A stretch of DNA of 37,077 bases from Bradyrhizobium sp. RD5-C2 (GTDB lineage: Bacteria > Pseudomonadota > Alphaproteobacteria > Rhizobiales > Xanthobacteraceae), in NCBI RefSeq assembly GCF_019972155.1, contig NZ_BOVL01000016.1, forward strand, positions 169,204 through 206,280, written 5' to 3'. Position 1 is the stretch's first letter, and the number at the start of each line of letters is the position of its first letter. Position numbers and translations under genes: made by a program. Shown here one piece after another: positions 27,163 through 33,642 of this stretch. The notes under the pieces were generated by a model. That model searched no databases. It had not been told where the DNA came from and worked only from the letters and a program-made list of their open reading frames with translations.

Positions 27163-27507
27163 ATGAAGCGAAGGCGACGCCGGGTTATTCAGACTATCCC
27201 GCTAGAACAATGTCTCTCCCAGGAAGCCAGAGAGCTGCGCCAGCGAGCTAGAAAACTTCCGCCATGCCCAGAGCGGGAAGCATTGCTGAGAAGGGCGCGG
27301 TACAACGAGACCACCGCTCACTTAGCCGAGTGGCGGATGTCCCCCGGACCACGCGCTCCAATTTGGGAGCACGACGGGTTAACAAGGCCATATGAATTCG
27401 ATGGCGCCGAGACTGCCTCGGTCTGCACAGCGGCGGTATCGTTTGTTGCGCTGATCGCCAGCGCACTGGGCTCTTTCTCAGATAGCGCTTGGGACCGCTC
27501 AGATTAA
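27163..27507 (+). CDS. Small helical protein (PPCPEREALL family) with hydrophobic tail
   Basis: 114 residues from ATG 27163 with GAGG upstream. A basic N-terminus (MKRRRRRV) is followed by ECLSQEARELRQRA-like helix, PPCPEREALLRRAR and THLAEW-type end. This core is a paralogue of the protein at 28310-28510. The about 40 C-terminal residues (CTAAVSFVALIASALGSF) are hydrophobic and absent from the paralogue, so they may stem from a frameshifted neighbour (see 27455-27721). Confidence 0.6.
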   Translation: MKRRRRRVIQTIPLEQCLSQEARELRQRARKLPPCPEREALLRRARYNETTAHLAEWRMSPGPRAPIWEHDGLTRPYEFDGAETASVCTAAVSFVALIASALGSFSDSAWDRSD

Positions 27508-27721
27508 ATGGGATGCCATCACCTTAGTTGGTTGCGCTACAATCGCACTTAGTGCGCTGATGCTGATTTGTTTTGACTATATGAGCGATGGCGACTTTCG
27601 CTCTGGCGCGAATTGTACTGTCGTAGCGATTTGCATGACCGTAGGCCCCAGTCTCAACGCAGAGGTTGTGCCATGGGCAAAGACCTACTTGAAGGCGTTT
27701 GGATCGTACTTTTCGGGCTAA
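27455..27721 (+). pseudogene. Possible hydrophobic-protein remnant overlapping the previous gene
   Basis: An open frame without start codon encodes LGTAQIKWDAITLVGCATIA, LSALMLICFDYMSDG and a coherent tail ending YLKAFGSYFSG. It appears to continue the hydrophobic C-terminus of the preceding frame after a shift near 27485, suggesting one decayed membrane protein. Confidence 0.35.
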
Positions 27722-27762
27722 GCCCGCTGATCATCATTGGCATCGCGCTATATGTAAAGTAA
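27673..27762 (+). CDS. 29-aa single-pass membrane peptide
   Basis: ATG 27673 with AGAGG about 8 bp upstream. The peptide is MGKDLLEGVWIVLFGLSPLI, then IIGIALYVK. It is almost entirely one transmembrane helix with a charged start and a Lys end, typical of bona fide small membrane proteins. Function unknown. Confidence 0.5.
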   Translation: MGKDLLEGVWIVLFGLSPLIIIGIALYVK

Positions 27763-27952
27763 CTGCTACCCAGCTCTCCGGCGCGTCGAGCCGGTAGAAG
27801 GCCCCAGCAATTTGCCTCCGTCACGTAGGCCTTCAACAGCTACGGGAAACGCTCAGCCCTCCGAAATTCGTAGACCAGACGCCTAGAGGCATCGTAAGCT
27901 TTACGCCAGAAGTCTCGGGTTTGTCGGGGCGTTTGGGAGCGCTCTGCGGAAA

Positions 27953-28138
27953 ATGCGAAACTACAAGGCTTACATCCTTGGCGATGATGACCACATCATC
28001 GACCGCGTGGACCTATTCTGCGATGACGATGAGGCCGCGAGGCACCAGGCAAGAAAGCTCGCTATCGGGCGGGCGGTAGAGCTATGGGACGGCGTGCGTA
28101 AGATCGCAACGTTTCAGCCGACCGACCCAGATCCTTGA
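27953..28138 (+). CDS. Small hypothetical protein (61 aa)
   Basis: MRNYKAYILGDDDHIIDRVD followed by DDDEAARHQARKLAIG and VELWDGVRKIATF, a beta-beta-alpha-beta pattern of a short protein family abundant in Bradyrhizobium and related genera. A GGGAG ribosome-binding site precedes it. Cytoplasmic, function unknown. Confidence 0.75.
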   Translation: MRNYKAYILGDDDHIIDRVDLFCDDDEAARHQARKLAIGRAVELWDGVRKIATFQPTDPDP

Positions 28139-28309
28139 CAACGAGGCGGCCTCCGTTGGCGGTCTCCGCTAAGTCTGAAATTCTGGACTTATAGCAACCT
28201 TTCTCCCGACTCGGCCGTTCGCTTTGCATCAACAATCAAGGCTCAGTCGTAGGCGCCGGCGGCTGAGAGATCGGTTGCGCTCCCGCCTGCGTAGCAAGAG
28301 AGCGGCGCG

Positions 28310-28510
28310 ATGTCGAAACGGCGCTGCGTGCAGCAAACCCTATCACTTCAGCAGCGCCTTGCCCAAGAGGCGCGCGGTCTGCGCGAGGCCGCGAAAGCGT
28401 TTCCGCCGTGTCCTGAACGCGAAGCCCTGCTTCGCAAAGTCAGACAGGATGAGGCCGCCTCTCACACGGCGGAGTGGCTTTCGCCGTCTGGTATAAGGGG
28501 TGTCAGTTAA
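28310..28510 (+). CDS. Small helical protein (PPCPEREALL family)
   Basis: 66 residues. LQQRLAQEARGLREAAKAF, PPCPEREALLRKVRQDE and HTAEWLSP correspond in order to the protein at 27163-27507 with about half the residues identical over 50 positions. It ends at the typical place, so this copy shows the normal length. Function unknown. Confidence 0.7.
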   Translation: MSKRRCVQQTLSLQQRLAQEARGLREAAKAFPPCPEREALLRKVRQDEAASHTAEWLSPSGIRGVS

Positions 28511-28697
28511 AATGCGCGGCTCATTATTCCGCGAGCGCGCCACGGCGGGCCGACTTAAATAATCGTGCGGGCGGCGGCCTAACTTTAGGGAGTCAATTGG
28601 CTTGGGATCGGCGCATAGGAAAGGTCAGCTGACTGTGCTATTGAACCGTCATCATCGGCCGTGGCTCGGCGACTACCGGTGACTGAGAGACACTGAG

Positions 28698-28725
28698 CGC
28701 TCCCGCCTTAGGGACGGGAGCGTTT
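28698..28725 (+). terminator. Terminator-like hairpin
   Basis: Perfect 8-bp stem CGCTCCCG / CGGGAGCG with a 9-base loop, followed by TTT. It lies right before the start of the next small gene. Confidence 0.5.
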
Positions 28726-28726
28726 G

Positions 28727-28921
28727 ATGTGCGAAAGATGTGCTCCAATTGACGAACGAACCGCGCACTACCGTTCACTCCGCATGCGGATCACAGATCA
28801 GAAGGCTTTGGAGGGCATTGCTCGTTTGATCGAGCAACATTCAAACGAACGGCCCGATATGGCGATCGAGGTTCGCTCCGCAACCGAGCGGCTGTTTTGC
28901 GCGTCCCTGATCTCTCGCTAA
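28727..28921 (+). CDS. Small hypothetical protein (MCERC type)
   Basis: 64 residues: MCERCAPIDERTAHYRSLRM, then RITDQKALEGIARLIEQH. The N-terminal CxxC followed by two helices is a pattern I recall in many short Bradyrhizobium proteins; the CxxC might bind a metal. The hairpin upstream leaves almost no room for a ribosome-binding site, which is odd. Confidence 0.6.
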   Translation: MCERCAPIDERTAHYRSLRMRITDQKALEGIARLIEQHSNERPDMAIEVRSATERLFCASLISR

Positions 28922-28980
28922 AACGGCGCGAAACATTAAGGCCCCTCAGTTGACACCCAACGGCGGAGGCGCGGCTGGAA

Positions 28981-29045
28981 ACGTTCCATGCCATTTTGGG
29001 GTATTGCGGCCCTTTTCAGGAACAAGTGTTCACTTTGTAACTTAG
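28981..29045 (+). repeat. Promoter-like direct repeat, copy 1 (before response regulator)
   Basis: About 65 bp related to 29567-29629. Most conserved is AGGAACAAGTGTTCACT, including the inverted repeat GAACA-AG-TGTTC, then TGTAACTTA. The GGAAC at 29019 lies 57 bp before the ATG at 29080. It may be a promoter block, but the -10 (ACTT) is not a standard EcfG match. Confidence 0.65.
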
Positions 29046-29079
29046 TCACTGCCGCGTTGGCGCGGCAGAAGGATGGGGC

Positions 29080-29475
29080 ATGCTAGAGCAACCCGCAGTG
29101 CTGATCCTCGTGGTTGAGGACGAGGTCCTTATTCAAGAGCTGGTCAAGGAAGCCTTGGCAGACGGAGGTTTCAAAACAGAATCTGTTTCATCGGGAGAGA
29201 AGGCGATCGCTCTCCTCGAAAAGGGCGAGCAGGAATACCGAGCCCTCATCACTGACATTCGTTTGCCTGGTGCTTTCTCCGGTTGGGATGTCGCCAGGCG
29301 CGCAAGAGAGCTCAATCCGCAAATGCCAGTGGTCTACATGACCGCAGACGGTGCCGATGAGTGGTCCTCGCAGGGCGTGCCGAACAGCCTCATCTTGCAA
29401 AAGCCTTTCGCGCTCGCGCAAGTCGTGACGGCGATTGCTCAACTACTGAACCAGGTCCCCCCCACGCAAGAGTAA
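29080..29475 (+). CDS. Single-domain (CheY-like) response regulator
   Basis: 131 residues, only a receiver domain: acidic Glu13-Asp14 in VVEDE, phospho-acceptor Asp59 in LITDIRLPG, Thr88 in YMTAD and Lys108 in QKPFA. With no output domain it probably acts by protein-protein contact or as a phosphate shuttle. The hybrid kinase at 3962-5992 lacks an output domain too, so it could be a partner, but no direct linkage is seen. It is not PhyR, which would carry a sigma-like N-terminal domain. Confidence 0.92.
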   Translation: MLEQPAVLILVVEDEVLIQELVKEALADGGFKTESVSSGEKAIALLEKGEQEYRALITDIRLPGAFSGWDVARRARELNPQMPVVYMTADGADEWSSQGVPNSLILQKPFALAQVVTAIAQLLNQVPPTQE

Positions 29476-29566
29476 GCCTGTTTGGCGGCCTTCGCATAGC
29501 TAGGCACGCGTAGTTTGCCGGAACGTCGCACGGTTCGAATGCGAGCCCACGACACCTTCCGGGCAA

Positions 29567-29629
29567 ACGTTTCATGCCCTTTTGGGATACAGGCCCCGCC
29601 ATAGGAACAAGTGTTCACTGTGTAACTTA
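29567..29629 (+). repeat. Promoter-like direct repeat, copy 2 (before zinc-ribbon pseudogene)
   Basis: Second copy of the block at 28981-29045 with the same core AGGAACAAGTGTTCACT and TGTAACTTA. Its GGAAC at 29604 is 55 bp before the ATG at 29663, almost the same spacing as for copy 1. Confidence 0.65.
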
Positions 29630-29662
29630 AGGGACTACTCGCCGCGCTGGAGGGCGAAGTCC

Positions 29663-29822
29663 ATGAGCGCGATTGGCCAGAAAATCCAAGAGATTGAAAA
29701 TTAGCCGACCAAAACCTGTCGATGTGGCAAGCCGCTGGATTTGGTCCGGACCATGCTGAACATTCGCACCGGCAAGCATGTTCGAGTGCAGTGGTTGTGG
29801 TGAACGAACCTGGGATGACTAG
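29663..29822 (+). pseudogene. Small zinc-ribbon protein, broken
   Basis: MSAIGQKIQEIEN is followed by TAG, then the same frame continues TKTCRCGKPLDLVRTMLNIR; a later frameshift is needed to reach MFECSGCGERTWDD. Joined together, this gives a CxC...CxxC zinc-ribbon protein of about 50 residues. One nonsense codon and one frameshift inactivate it. Confidence 0.5.
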
Positions 29823-29907
29823 ACCATGCATAGCTCCATCCCCGAGCCGGACGGTTTCCCGTAGCTTCCCAGTGCAACGGGCGCGGGGGATTTGATAGGC
29901 TATTCAG

Positions 29908-30102
29908 ATGCCCAGCACCTTCACGCATAGAGGAATCAACTTCACTGTGACGCGACGCTATGACGATCAATTTGAAATAGTCATTGAACTAGATAGCCAG
30001 TCGATACAGAGCACTGTTCGAACCCGGTTGCCCGAATTGGCAAGGCGCCGCGCTGAGATGCTCATCAATCGCAAGCTAAAAAACCGGATCAGGCCGGTGT
30101 AA
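29908..30102 (+). CDS. Small hypothetical protein (64 aa)
   Basis: MPSTFTHRGINFTVTRRYDD, a beta-rich part (FEIVIELDSQSIQSTVRTRL) and a basic helix with KLKNRIRPV at the end. No family recognised; the ribosome-binding site is weak. Confidence 0.5.
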   Translation: MPSTFTHRGINFTVTRRYDDQFEIVIELDSQSIQSTVRTRLPELARRRAEMLINRKLKNRIRPV

Positions 30103-30214
30103 ATGCCAACTCTGAGTTGTTTCGCATGCCCAATTTGCGGAGTGGCCAGTTAGTCCCAGCGCTCCGACGAAGCTTGAGTGCTCTCCCAAGCTCTCGTTTT
30201 TTCTTGCGAGCCCT

Positions 30215-30242
30215 CTTGACAGTCTCAAATCTTGATTTATCT
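30215..30242 (+). promoter_or_regulatory. Putative promoter of hsp20
   Basis: CTTGACA at 30215-30221 followed after 15 bases by TTTATC. It may serve housekeeping or heat-shock (RpoH) sigma factor. It lies just upstream of the ROSE leader. Confidence 0.35.
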
Positions 30243-30253
30243 CGTGGCTCGTC

Positions 30254-30360
30254 GGTCCCCAGTGGGGCCGAAATCCTGGACGCCGAACGGGTCCAGGCAA
30301 ACGGGCACCGGTCGTGTCCGGTGCTTCTCATACCCATCTTGCTCTTTTGAGGATTTGGCT
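30254..30360 (+). promoter_or_regulatory. ROSE RNA thermometer in the hsp20 leader
   Basis: The leader folds into four hairpins by eye: CCCC/GGGG (30257-30267), CCTGGAC/GTCCAGG (30275-30297), GCACCGG/CCGGTGC (30305-30324) and the final one in which CTTGCTC (30338-30344) pairs with the ribosome-binding sequence GAGGA (30349-30353). The TTGCT opposite AGGA, with an unpaired G, is the hallmark of ROSE elements, which block translation of rhizobial small heat-shock genes at low temperature and melt on heating. Confidence 0.85.
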
Positions 30361-30816
30361 ATGCGCACGTACGATTTCTCTCCCCTGTTCCGATCGACAA
30401 TCGGATTCGATCGTCTTTTCGACCTCGCCGAAACGGCTCAGCGGGCCACCGAAGATAATTACCCCCCGTACAACATCGAGCGACTTTCCGAAGTCCGCTA
30501 CCAGATCGCGCTCGCGGTCGTAGGCTTCTCGCCGGACGAAATCTCGGTTGTGGCAGAGCAGAACGTGTTGACGATAGAGGGTAACAAGGTCGAAAAAGCG
30601 GAGCGCGATTACCTCTATCAAGGCATCTCAACCCGTCGATTCCGGCGACAATTCAGCTTGGCCGATCATGTACTGGTGAAGAATGCCGCGTTCGACAACG
30701 GCCTGCTCAAGATCGAGCTGGCGCGCGAAATTCCCGAAGCCATGAAGGCGCGTCGGATCGCAATCAACGCAACGCAACCGAGTCGGGCGCAACAGCTCGA
30801 ATCCGCTGCGGCCTGA
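30361..30816 (+). CDS. Small heat-shock protein, Hsp20/alpha-crystallin family
   Basis: 151 residues, start MRTYDFSPLFRSTIGFDRLF as in IbpA-like class A rhizobial sHsps. The alpha-crystallin domain covers about 37-125 (YNIERLSEVRYQIALAV to AAFDNGLLKIELARE with the A-x-x-x-G-x-L motif), and a C-terminal IAI resembles the I-x-I anchor. It holds unfolding proteins as an ATP-independent chaperone in the cytoplasm. Controlled by the ROSE leader. Confidence 0.95.
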   Translation: MRTYDFSPLFRSTIGFDRLFDLAETAQRATEDNYPPYNIERLSEVRYQIALAVVGFSPDEISVVAEQNVLTIEGNKVEKAERDYLYQGISTRRFRRQFSLADHVLVKNAAFDNGLLKIELAREIPEAMKARRIAINATQPSRAQQLESAAA

Positions 30817-30821
30817 CGCGC

Positions 30822-30858
30822 GTGAAGCCGCGTTCGGATTTGCCGCGCGCGGCTTCAC
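30822..30858 (+). terminator. Terminator-like hairpin after hsp20
   Basis: Perfect 11-bp stem GTGAAGCCGCG / CGCGGCTTCAC with a 15-base loop, followed by CATTT; only a weak T run. Confidence 0.55.
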
Positions 30859-30886
30859 CATTTCTCGTCTTGGAACGGAGGCAAAC

Positions 30887-31195
30887 ATGCGGCCGACGAC
30901 CGCAAATGTCTTTTCACTAAATGTACCTCGCCAGGCACGGTTCAATCATCCCTTGGATGTTTTGACGGAGCTGTCTCTGACCAAAGAGGAAAAGCGAGCA
31001 CTCTTGGCGTCTTGGGCATCTGACGCAGCTGCGGTCCCATCCTGTCCCAGCTTACGGGCACCCGCTGGTTTGCGATCACCGGTCAAGATTGACATCATTC
31101 TCGACGCCCTTTGCCGTCTTGACAACGATCCTCAGCATCCGCCGGGAGGCAAGCCTTATCGTCTTCGGTCAACAGTCCGCCCGCTGGCGGCTTAG
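30887..31195 (+). CDS. Hypothetical protein with EKRALLASWASDA motif
   Basis: 102 residues. LTELSLTKEEKRALLASWAS is the conserved core of a small family I recall from Bradyrhizobium, placed here after an N-terminal RFNHPLDV segment. A strong GGAGG ribosome-binding site precedes ATG 30887. It is followed at 9 bp by the next gene, so they form an operon. Function unknown. Confidence 0.75.
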   Translation: MRPTTANVFSLNVPRQARFNHPLDVLTELSLTKEEKRALLASWASDAAAVPSCPSLRAPAGLRSPVKIDIILDALCRLDNDPQHPPGGKPYRLRSTVRPLAA

Positions 31196-31204
31196 GAGGG
31201 TGAC

Positions 31205-31519
31205 ATGGACGACATCAACCTTCCTAAACACATCGTGGACAGAATCGAAGCCCGCTGGTGCGCTCGGCGGCTGGCGACAAAAGAAAGGCGCGAGATCGTC
31301 GATCGGCAACTCGAACAGCTGCGGGTACGTCGCAACAACGTCCGGCGCTATCGGTGGCTGCTCAACACAAAGCTGAACGACCTTGAGCGCAACTACATCG
31401 AACGACGTCTCTCCGAAGAAACCTCAGCGATAGAAACACTGATAGCTGACATTCCGCCTCTCGTTCGTGAGCAGCCTCTGCTCGACGCCGGGACCGAATC
31501 GGAAAGTGCCTCGCCATGA
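31205..31519 (+). CDS. Coiled-coil hypothetical protein
   Basis: 104 residues, nearly all helical and rich in Arg, Glu and Leu. Residues about 38-82 (NNVRRYRWLLNTKLNDLERN, then YIERRLSEETSAIETLI) match the decayed small gene at 17934-18146. An AGGAGG site lies upstream, and the stop overlaps the next ATG (ATGA). Function unknown. Confidence 0.7.
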   Translation: MDDINLPKHIVDRIEARWCARRLATKERREIVDRQLEQLRVRRNNVRRYRWLLNTKLNDLERNYIERRLSEETSAIETLIADIPPLVREQPLLDAGTESESASP

Positions 31520-31684
31520 GCACGACGCAATTTCTGATACAGGGAAACCAGAAGATAGTCGCCCACTATCTGTTTTTGCTCGACACAGCAAGAACGGAGC
31601 GGGAGCGGAAGCAGTTTACGGAAGGAGAATCGCAACCTGAAACGCCTGCTCGTCGAATTCGCTCGGCCAGCGCAAGCGGCCTGA
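31516..31684 (+). pseudogene. Small helical protein with a frameshift
   Basis: ATG 31516 overlaps the previous stop. MSTTQFLIQGNQKIVAHYLF and LDTARTERERKQFTE are natural, but the continuing frame becomes Pro/Ser-rich, while the +1 frame gives ENRNLKRLLVEFARPAQAA and a stop at 31682. A frameshift near 31622 most likely truncated the original protein; the open frame runs on to 31728. Confidence 0.5.
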
Positions 31685-31724
31685 ACGGTTATAGTCCGAC
31701 GCTAACGTGGATGAAGCTTAGATT

Positions 31725-31952
31725 ATGAGAACGCCAATATCGGCAACGGATCTGGAGCGGGTCGCTTTACGCGAGATCCGCAGCTTTCCCGGCGGCGAAT
31801 ATGTTTGCCATGTGGAAGTCGTTCAGGCGAGCCCGGATTGGAAACTTCACACGACGGTCAGGGACGGCGCCGAACTCGACCGAATCCAGCACGCGGCGCG
31901 AGCCACGGAGTTCAGATTGAAACATCGGTATGAACTGCGAACCGATTGGTGA
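31725..31952 (+). CDS. Small hypothetical protein (75 aa)
   Basis: MRTPISATDLERVALREIRS, FPGGEYVCHVEVVQA and a final LKHRYELRTDW segment, a small family I recall from Bradyrhizobium with unknown function. Likely the last gene of the 30887-31952 operon. Confidence 0.65.
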   Translation: MRTPISATDLERVALREIRSFPGGEYVCHVEVVQASPDWKLHTTVRDGAELDRIQHAARATEFRLKHRYELRTDW

Positions 31953-32034
31953 TGACCAACTGTGCAATGCGCCCCTGGCCTCCGGGACAATAGCCGGGAT
32001 ACCGTCATCGTCTTTGCCGAGCAGTGGCCCATTG

Positions 32035-32265
32035 CTAGCGATGCTTCGAAGGGGCCGCTCCGAGCGACTTCTTCATAGCTGGTCCGAGCCGGCGCTCAAC
32101 CTGCTTGCGGTTGTTGTCGACCTTCTTGACCGCCTTTTTCACCGACGCGGCCGACTTGCCCGTCTTCTTCGACTCGTAGCGCACCTCATAGTCTTGCCCG
32201 CCGGCGACGCGCGCCCTGTCCTGTTTGCGACCGCGCGCGGTCTGCTTCTTCGCTTTCTTTGCCAT
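32035..32265 (-). CDS. DUF3606 protein
   Basis: 76 residues from ATG 32265 with a GGGAG site. A Lys/Arg-rich N-terminus (MAKKAKKQTARGRKQ) precedes a DUF3606 domain (GGQDYEVRYESKKTGKSAAS, then VKKAVKKVDNNRKQVERRL), likely nucleic-acid binding by charge. An exact EcfG promoter lies upstream, divergent from the ligase gene. The glycosyltransferase at 10700 carries a related tail. Confidence 0.8.
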   Translation of the reverse strand: MAKKAKKQTARGRKQDRARVAGGQDYEVRYESKKTGKSAASVKKAVKKVDNNRKQVERRLGPAMKKSLGAAPSKHR

Positions 32266-32290
32266 TCTGATCTCCCTTCTGGTGAAGACC

Positions 32291-32315
32291 AACGTTGGCT
32301 AAGATCGCCAGTTCC
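32291..32315 (-). promoter_or_regulatory. EcfG promoter of the DUF3606 gene
   Basis: Minus strand GGAAC-N16-CGTT, exact match; the -10 element is 26 bp before the ATG at 32265. Confidence 0.75.
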
Positions 32316-32330
32316 AACCGACCCGCGGGC

Positions 32331-32354
32331 GGAACGATTGCGACTGCGACTGTT
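32331..32354 (+). promoter_or_regulatory. Possible EcfG-like promoter of the ligase gene
   Basis: GGAAC-N15-TGTT: exact -35 but a one-base-short spacing and one -10 mismatch. It lies about 32 bp before the GTG start at 32386 and is divergent from the exact site at 32291. Confidence 0.3.
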
Positions 32355-32385
32355 TGAATCAGCTCATTGTTTGTGGAGTTGCTTT

Positions 32386-33309
32386 GTGGCGTTTCAACGT
32401 AGGAAGCCTGAGACGATTGGGGTCAAGGCGCTCTTTCCCGGCTTCATTGCGCCGGCATTGGCTTCGCCGATCGAGAAAGTGCCGGGTGGCTCGCGATGGA
32501 TTCATGAGATCAAATTCGATGGCTATCGCGTCCAGGTCCACCTCGCCCATGAAGAGGTGAAGATCTACACCCGCCGTGGCCACGATTGGACGAAACGATT
32601 TAAGAAAATCACCCACGACGCTTGGCACATCTCGGCAGCGTCAGCGATCATCGATGGCGAAGTTGTAGTGCCCTCAGCAAGTGGCGCTACCGACTTCTCG
32701 GTCTTGCAGAACGAACTTCGGGGCAGTTCGACCAAGATCGTGTTGGTCGCCTTCGATCTTCTGTTTTTCAACGGGCGCGACCTGCGAAAGCTACCGCTGA
32801 TCGAGCGAAAGGCCGTCTTGAAAACGCTGGTCGCGAGCACTGACATCCAGTTCAGCGAGAGCTTCGAAGTCGAGGGCCCGGAGATGTTTGCCCACGCCTG
32901 CAAGTTGGGCCTCGAAGGCGTCGTGTCGAAGGTCAGGGACAGCGTGTATCCTACCGGCGCGCGCAGCCGCGACTGGGTCAAGAAAACCTGCGCGCAGCGC
33001 GAGACGCTGACGATCGCAGGCTTCGCGCTCGACGGTAACAAATGGGACGGCATCTATGTCGGTCGCCGCAAAGGCGATGAGCTGATCTACGCCGGCAAGG
33101 TCGATCATGGCTTCGATAAGGCCTCGGCTGCCGATCTCCGGAAGCGCCTGACGCCGCTGATCCGGAAAACGCAACCCTACACGAAGCGCATTACCCACAA
33201 GGCGGTCTGGGTGGAGCCGGATGTACTGGCCGAGATTGAATACCGCGCCAAATCCGCGGACGGAAAAGTGCGACATCCGTTCTTTCGTGGCGTGCGGGAA
33301 GATCTGTGA
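32386..33309 (+). CDS. LigD-type ATP-dependent DNA ligase
   Basis: 307 residues from GTG 32386 (GGAG 7 bp upstream). The adenylation Lys43 lies in EIKFDGYRVQ (motif KxDGxR). Other ligase motifs are IIDGEVVVPS, FDLLFFNGRDLRKLP, EGVVSKVRDSVY and DWVKKTC. The OB-fold part ends DVLAEIEYRAKSADGKVRHP, usual for the ligase domain of LigD-like proteins. It joins DNA breaks, in bacteria often with Ku during non-homologous end joining. No Ku gene is in the window. A longer upstream frame lacks family similarity. Confidence 0.92.
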   Translation: MAFQRRKPETIGVKALFPGFIAPALASPIEKVPGGSRWIHEIKFDGYRVQVHLAHEEVKIYTRRGHDWTKRFKKITHDAWHISAASAIIDGEVVVPSASGATDFSVLQNELRGSSTKIVLVAFDLLFFNGRDLRKLPLIERKAVLKTLVASTDIQFSESFEVEGPEMFAHACKLGLEGVVSKVRDSVYPTGARSRDWVKKTCAQRETLTIAGFALDGNKWDGIYVGRRKGDELIYAGKVDHGFDKASAADLRKRLTPLIRKTQPYTKRITHKAVWVEPDVLAEIEYRAKSADGKVRHPFFRGVREDL

Positions 33310-33313
33310 ACGA

Positions 33314-33482
33314 GAGCCGCTGCATCTTTGCGATGACGCCCTTTGGGTCTGCGAGAGCCACCCGGATCAACCTTGGACCGGCACACCCCTGCCCGGCCTG
33401 CAACAAGCCGGCTGATGAAGAAGTGCCAGAGCTGCCGCGCGGGTTTCGCAACATGTTCGACTGCCGCAATAGGCGCCGATGA
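33314..33482 (+). pseudogene. Small Cys-rich zinc-ribbon-type protein, frameshifted
   Basis: LHLCDDALWVCESHPDQPW and, after a frameshift near 33387, PCPACNKPADEEVPELPRGF are successive parts of a small Cys-rich protein I recall as widespread in Bradyrhizobium. The start and the middle CxC part are missing. It lies 4 bp after the ligase stop. Confidence 0.5.
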
Positions 33483-33642
33483 ATCGCGAGCGCGAATTCC
33501 CAAAAAGCCTCTCGTCGAGATTTCCGCAGGCGGCGAGCGCAAGTTCGCTCCTCCGATGCATCATTGCAATCGCTTCAGCGAACGATCTCAAATAGCCCTA
33601 GTTTTCTAGTCTGTTCTATTAGAAACAGGAAGGAAACGGCCG
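33483..33642. other. Leader of the small exported protein
   Basis: No gene and no EcfG-type boxes; purine-rich AGGAAGGAAA just before ATG 33643 is the ribosome-binding site. Confidence 0.4.

Noticed and set aside
29019..29043. GGAAC-N16-ACTT as a standard EcfG promoter
   Set aside because: The -10 differs in two bases. The duplicated block is reported instead without assigning a sigma factor.
29080..29475. Response regulator as the stress regulator PhyR
   Set aside because: It has only a receiver domain; PhyR would carry an N-terminal sigma-like domain.
31930..32385. N-terminal extension of the DNA ligase frame
   Set aside because: The extra 152 residues have no ligase similarity and overlap the DUF3606 gene and its promoter on the other strand; GTG 32386 with GGAG fits better.
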